20,801 nucleotides of DNA, taken from the IMG/VR virus record IMGVR_UViG_3300023093_000009, positions 1-20,801 of that record; one strand, written 5' to 3'. Shown here piece after piece: positions 19,809 through 20,801 of this stretch; the first letter of the stretch is position 1; each line of letters opens with the position of its first letter. The translations under genes and the position numbers were made by a program. The notes below the pieces were generated by a model. The model did no database searches. It saw only the letters and a list, made by a program, of their open reading frames with translations, and was not told the origin of the DNA. This DNA is from a virus.

Positions 19809-20801
19809 ATGCCCACCGCACTCAAAGAGGCCCAGGACAAGGTAGTCGCCCTGTCGCAGAAGGCCTATGCCATCGTGCAGAACGAAGATGGCAAGCTCAC
19901 CGTCGCCGAGCAGGCGAAGGCTCTCGAGCCGCTCGAGGCCGACATCAAGGCCGCCACCGAAGAGGTGCAGAACCTCGACTACGTGGAGAAGCAGCGCAAG
20001 AAGCTGTCCGGCTCCGCCTTCGGGAAGGCAGCCGACGAGCACAACTCCGATGGCAAAGACGACCAGGCCGGGTGGTCGATCGGTAAGCAGTTCGTCAACT
20101 CGAAGGGCTACAAGTCCCTCATCGAAAAGGGCTTGAAGGGAGGCAACTGGACCTCCGGCGACATCGAGCTCAAGGAGGCCTTCACCGAGGGCACCGTCGA
20201 CGCTCCCGGCGGCGGCTACGCGGCCGCGACGCTCAACCCCAACGTCGTGCCCGGTGTCGTCGACATCCGCTTCCGCACGCTGACGATCGCGGACCTGTTC
20301 CCGGCCGGCGCGACGAGCTCCCCGCTCATCCGCTACCTGCAGGAGACGATCGCGGTCAACGGCGCGAAGGGCGTGAAGGAAGGCGACCTGAAGCCCGAGT
20401 CCAAGCTCGCGTTCAAGACGGTCGACGAGACCCTCCACAAGATCGCGACCTTCCTCGCGGTCACCGACGAGATGCTCGAGGACTACGCCCAGGCCCAGTC
20501 GTACATCGACGCTCGCCTGGCGCTGTTCATCAAGATCGCCGAAGAGGACGCCATCCTCAACGGCAGCGGGCTCGACGGCGACATGAAGGGCCTCCTCAAC
20601 CGCGAAGGCCTGGCCGCCACGGTCATCCGCGGCACCGCCCCCTCGGCCGCGGACGACAACCCCATGGATGCGATCTACCGCCAGATCACCCGCATCCGCA
20701 TCACCCAGTTCCTCGAGCCCGACGCGGTCACCATCGACCCGCTCGGGTGGGAGGACATCACCCTCTCGAAGAACACCCAGGGCTTCTACTACGCCAACGG
20801 G
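19809..20801 (+). CDS. HK97-fold major capsid protein, 3'-truncated by window end
   Basis: ATG 19809 follows GAAAGGA (19793-19799) at nine bases. The frame stays open to the last base, giving 331 residues without stop. The first about 105 residues are helical and charged (PTALKEAQDKVVALSQKAYA, LEPLEADIKAATEEVQNLDY), a delta-type scaffolding region expected to be removed by the upstream protease. Then comes the HK97 fold: an N-arm and E-loop region (NPNVVPGVVDIRFRTLTIAD, IRYLQETIAVNGAKG), the P-domain helix (IATFLAVTDEMLEDYAQAQS, LALFIKIAEEDAILNGSG), and A-domain start (PLGWEDITLSKNTQGFYYAN). It forms the icosahedral shell. Confidence 0.92.
   Translation, partial: MPTALKEAQDKVVALSQKAYAIVQNEDGKLTVAEQAKALEPLEADIKAATEEVQNLDYVEKQRKKLSGSAFGKAADEHNSDGKDDQAGWSIGKQFVNSKGYKSLIEKGLKGGNWTSGDIELKEAFTEGTVDAPGGGYAAATLNPNVVPGVVDIRFRTLTIADLFPAGATSSPLIRYLQETIAVNGAKGVKEGDLKPESKLAFKTVDETLHKIATFLAVTDEMLEDYAQAQSYIDARLALFIKIAEEDAILNGSGLDGDMKGLLNREGLAATVIRGTAPSAADDNPMDAIYRQITRIRITQFLEPDAVTIDPLGWEDITLSKNTQGFYYANG

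Noticed and set aside
18330-20438. A 702-codon leftward open frame
   Set aside because: It lies opposite the portal, protease and capsid genes, all of which are recognisable families; long antisense frames are expected in high-GC DNA.
1-20801. CRISPR array, insertion sequence or integrase/attachment site
   Set aside because: No regularly spaced repeat array, no transposase and no recombinase were found. The only clear repeats are the origin-like repeats and the two 16-bp promoter copies.

Overview
The window is a 20.8 kb piece of a temperate tailed phage or prophage of a high-GC Actinomycetota host. The evidence is the strongly GC-biased third codon positions, the GTG starts, and gene families typical of actinobacteriophages: Cys-rich HTH proteins ending in an AWDDID-like signature, a DUF3263-like protein, and a portal-MuF fusion. 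A Microbacteriaceae-type host is my guess from overall protein resemblance and is not proven. No integrase, lysis or tail gene lies in the window, so I cannot tell a free phage from an integrated one.

Layout. (1) 1-6028: a compact rightward early operon in which most genes overlap their neighbour by 1 or 4 bases (TGATG, ATGA, GTGA). It runs from a truncated KilAC-type antirepressor through small unknown and membrane proteins, two related Cys-rich HTH regulators, a winged-helix replication initiator, a zinc-ribbon-like protein, a RusA-like Holliday-junction resolvase and a DUF3263-like protein. The initiator gene appears to carry the replication origin inside it: two perfect DnaA boxes flank iteron-like repeats and a locally AT-rich stretch. 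(2) 6078-7915: a ParB-domain protein without ParA, then a short TetR-type HTH protein. (3) 7932-9120: two genes on the opposite strand, both encoding single-span membrane proteins with a cytoplasmic domain. Each is preceded by the same 16-bp sequence with the geometry of a leaderless promoter. This is the most interesting part of the window: a moron-like cassette probably expressed from the prophage. (4) 9151-13071: a second rightward block of mostly unknown proteins, including a membrane-anchored protein, a two-zinc-site protein, an apparently P-loop-less terminase-like fold, and a DUF550/MazZ-like dNTP diphosphohydrolase. It ends at a good rho-independent terminator (13197-13225). (5) 13379-20801: the packaging and head module. 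Its order is a small acidic protein, HNH endonuclease, small protein, a non-coding region that may hold cos, terminase small and large subunits, a small beta-barrel-like protein, portal-MuF fusion, HK97-type prohead protease, and an HK97-type major capsid protein cut by the window end.

How it fits together. The initiator would bind its own gene and, with host DnaA, open the origin; no helicase or polymerase is seen, so host replisome recruitment is likely. RusA would resolve branched DNA before packaging. HNH, TerS and TerL would cut and package DNA through the portal into a protease-matured HK97-fold head. The antisense pair stands apart from this lytic programme and is a good candidate for a superinfection-exclusion or defence function, but nothing in the sequence proves that.
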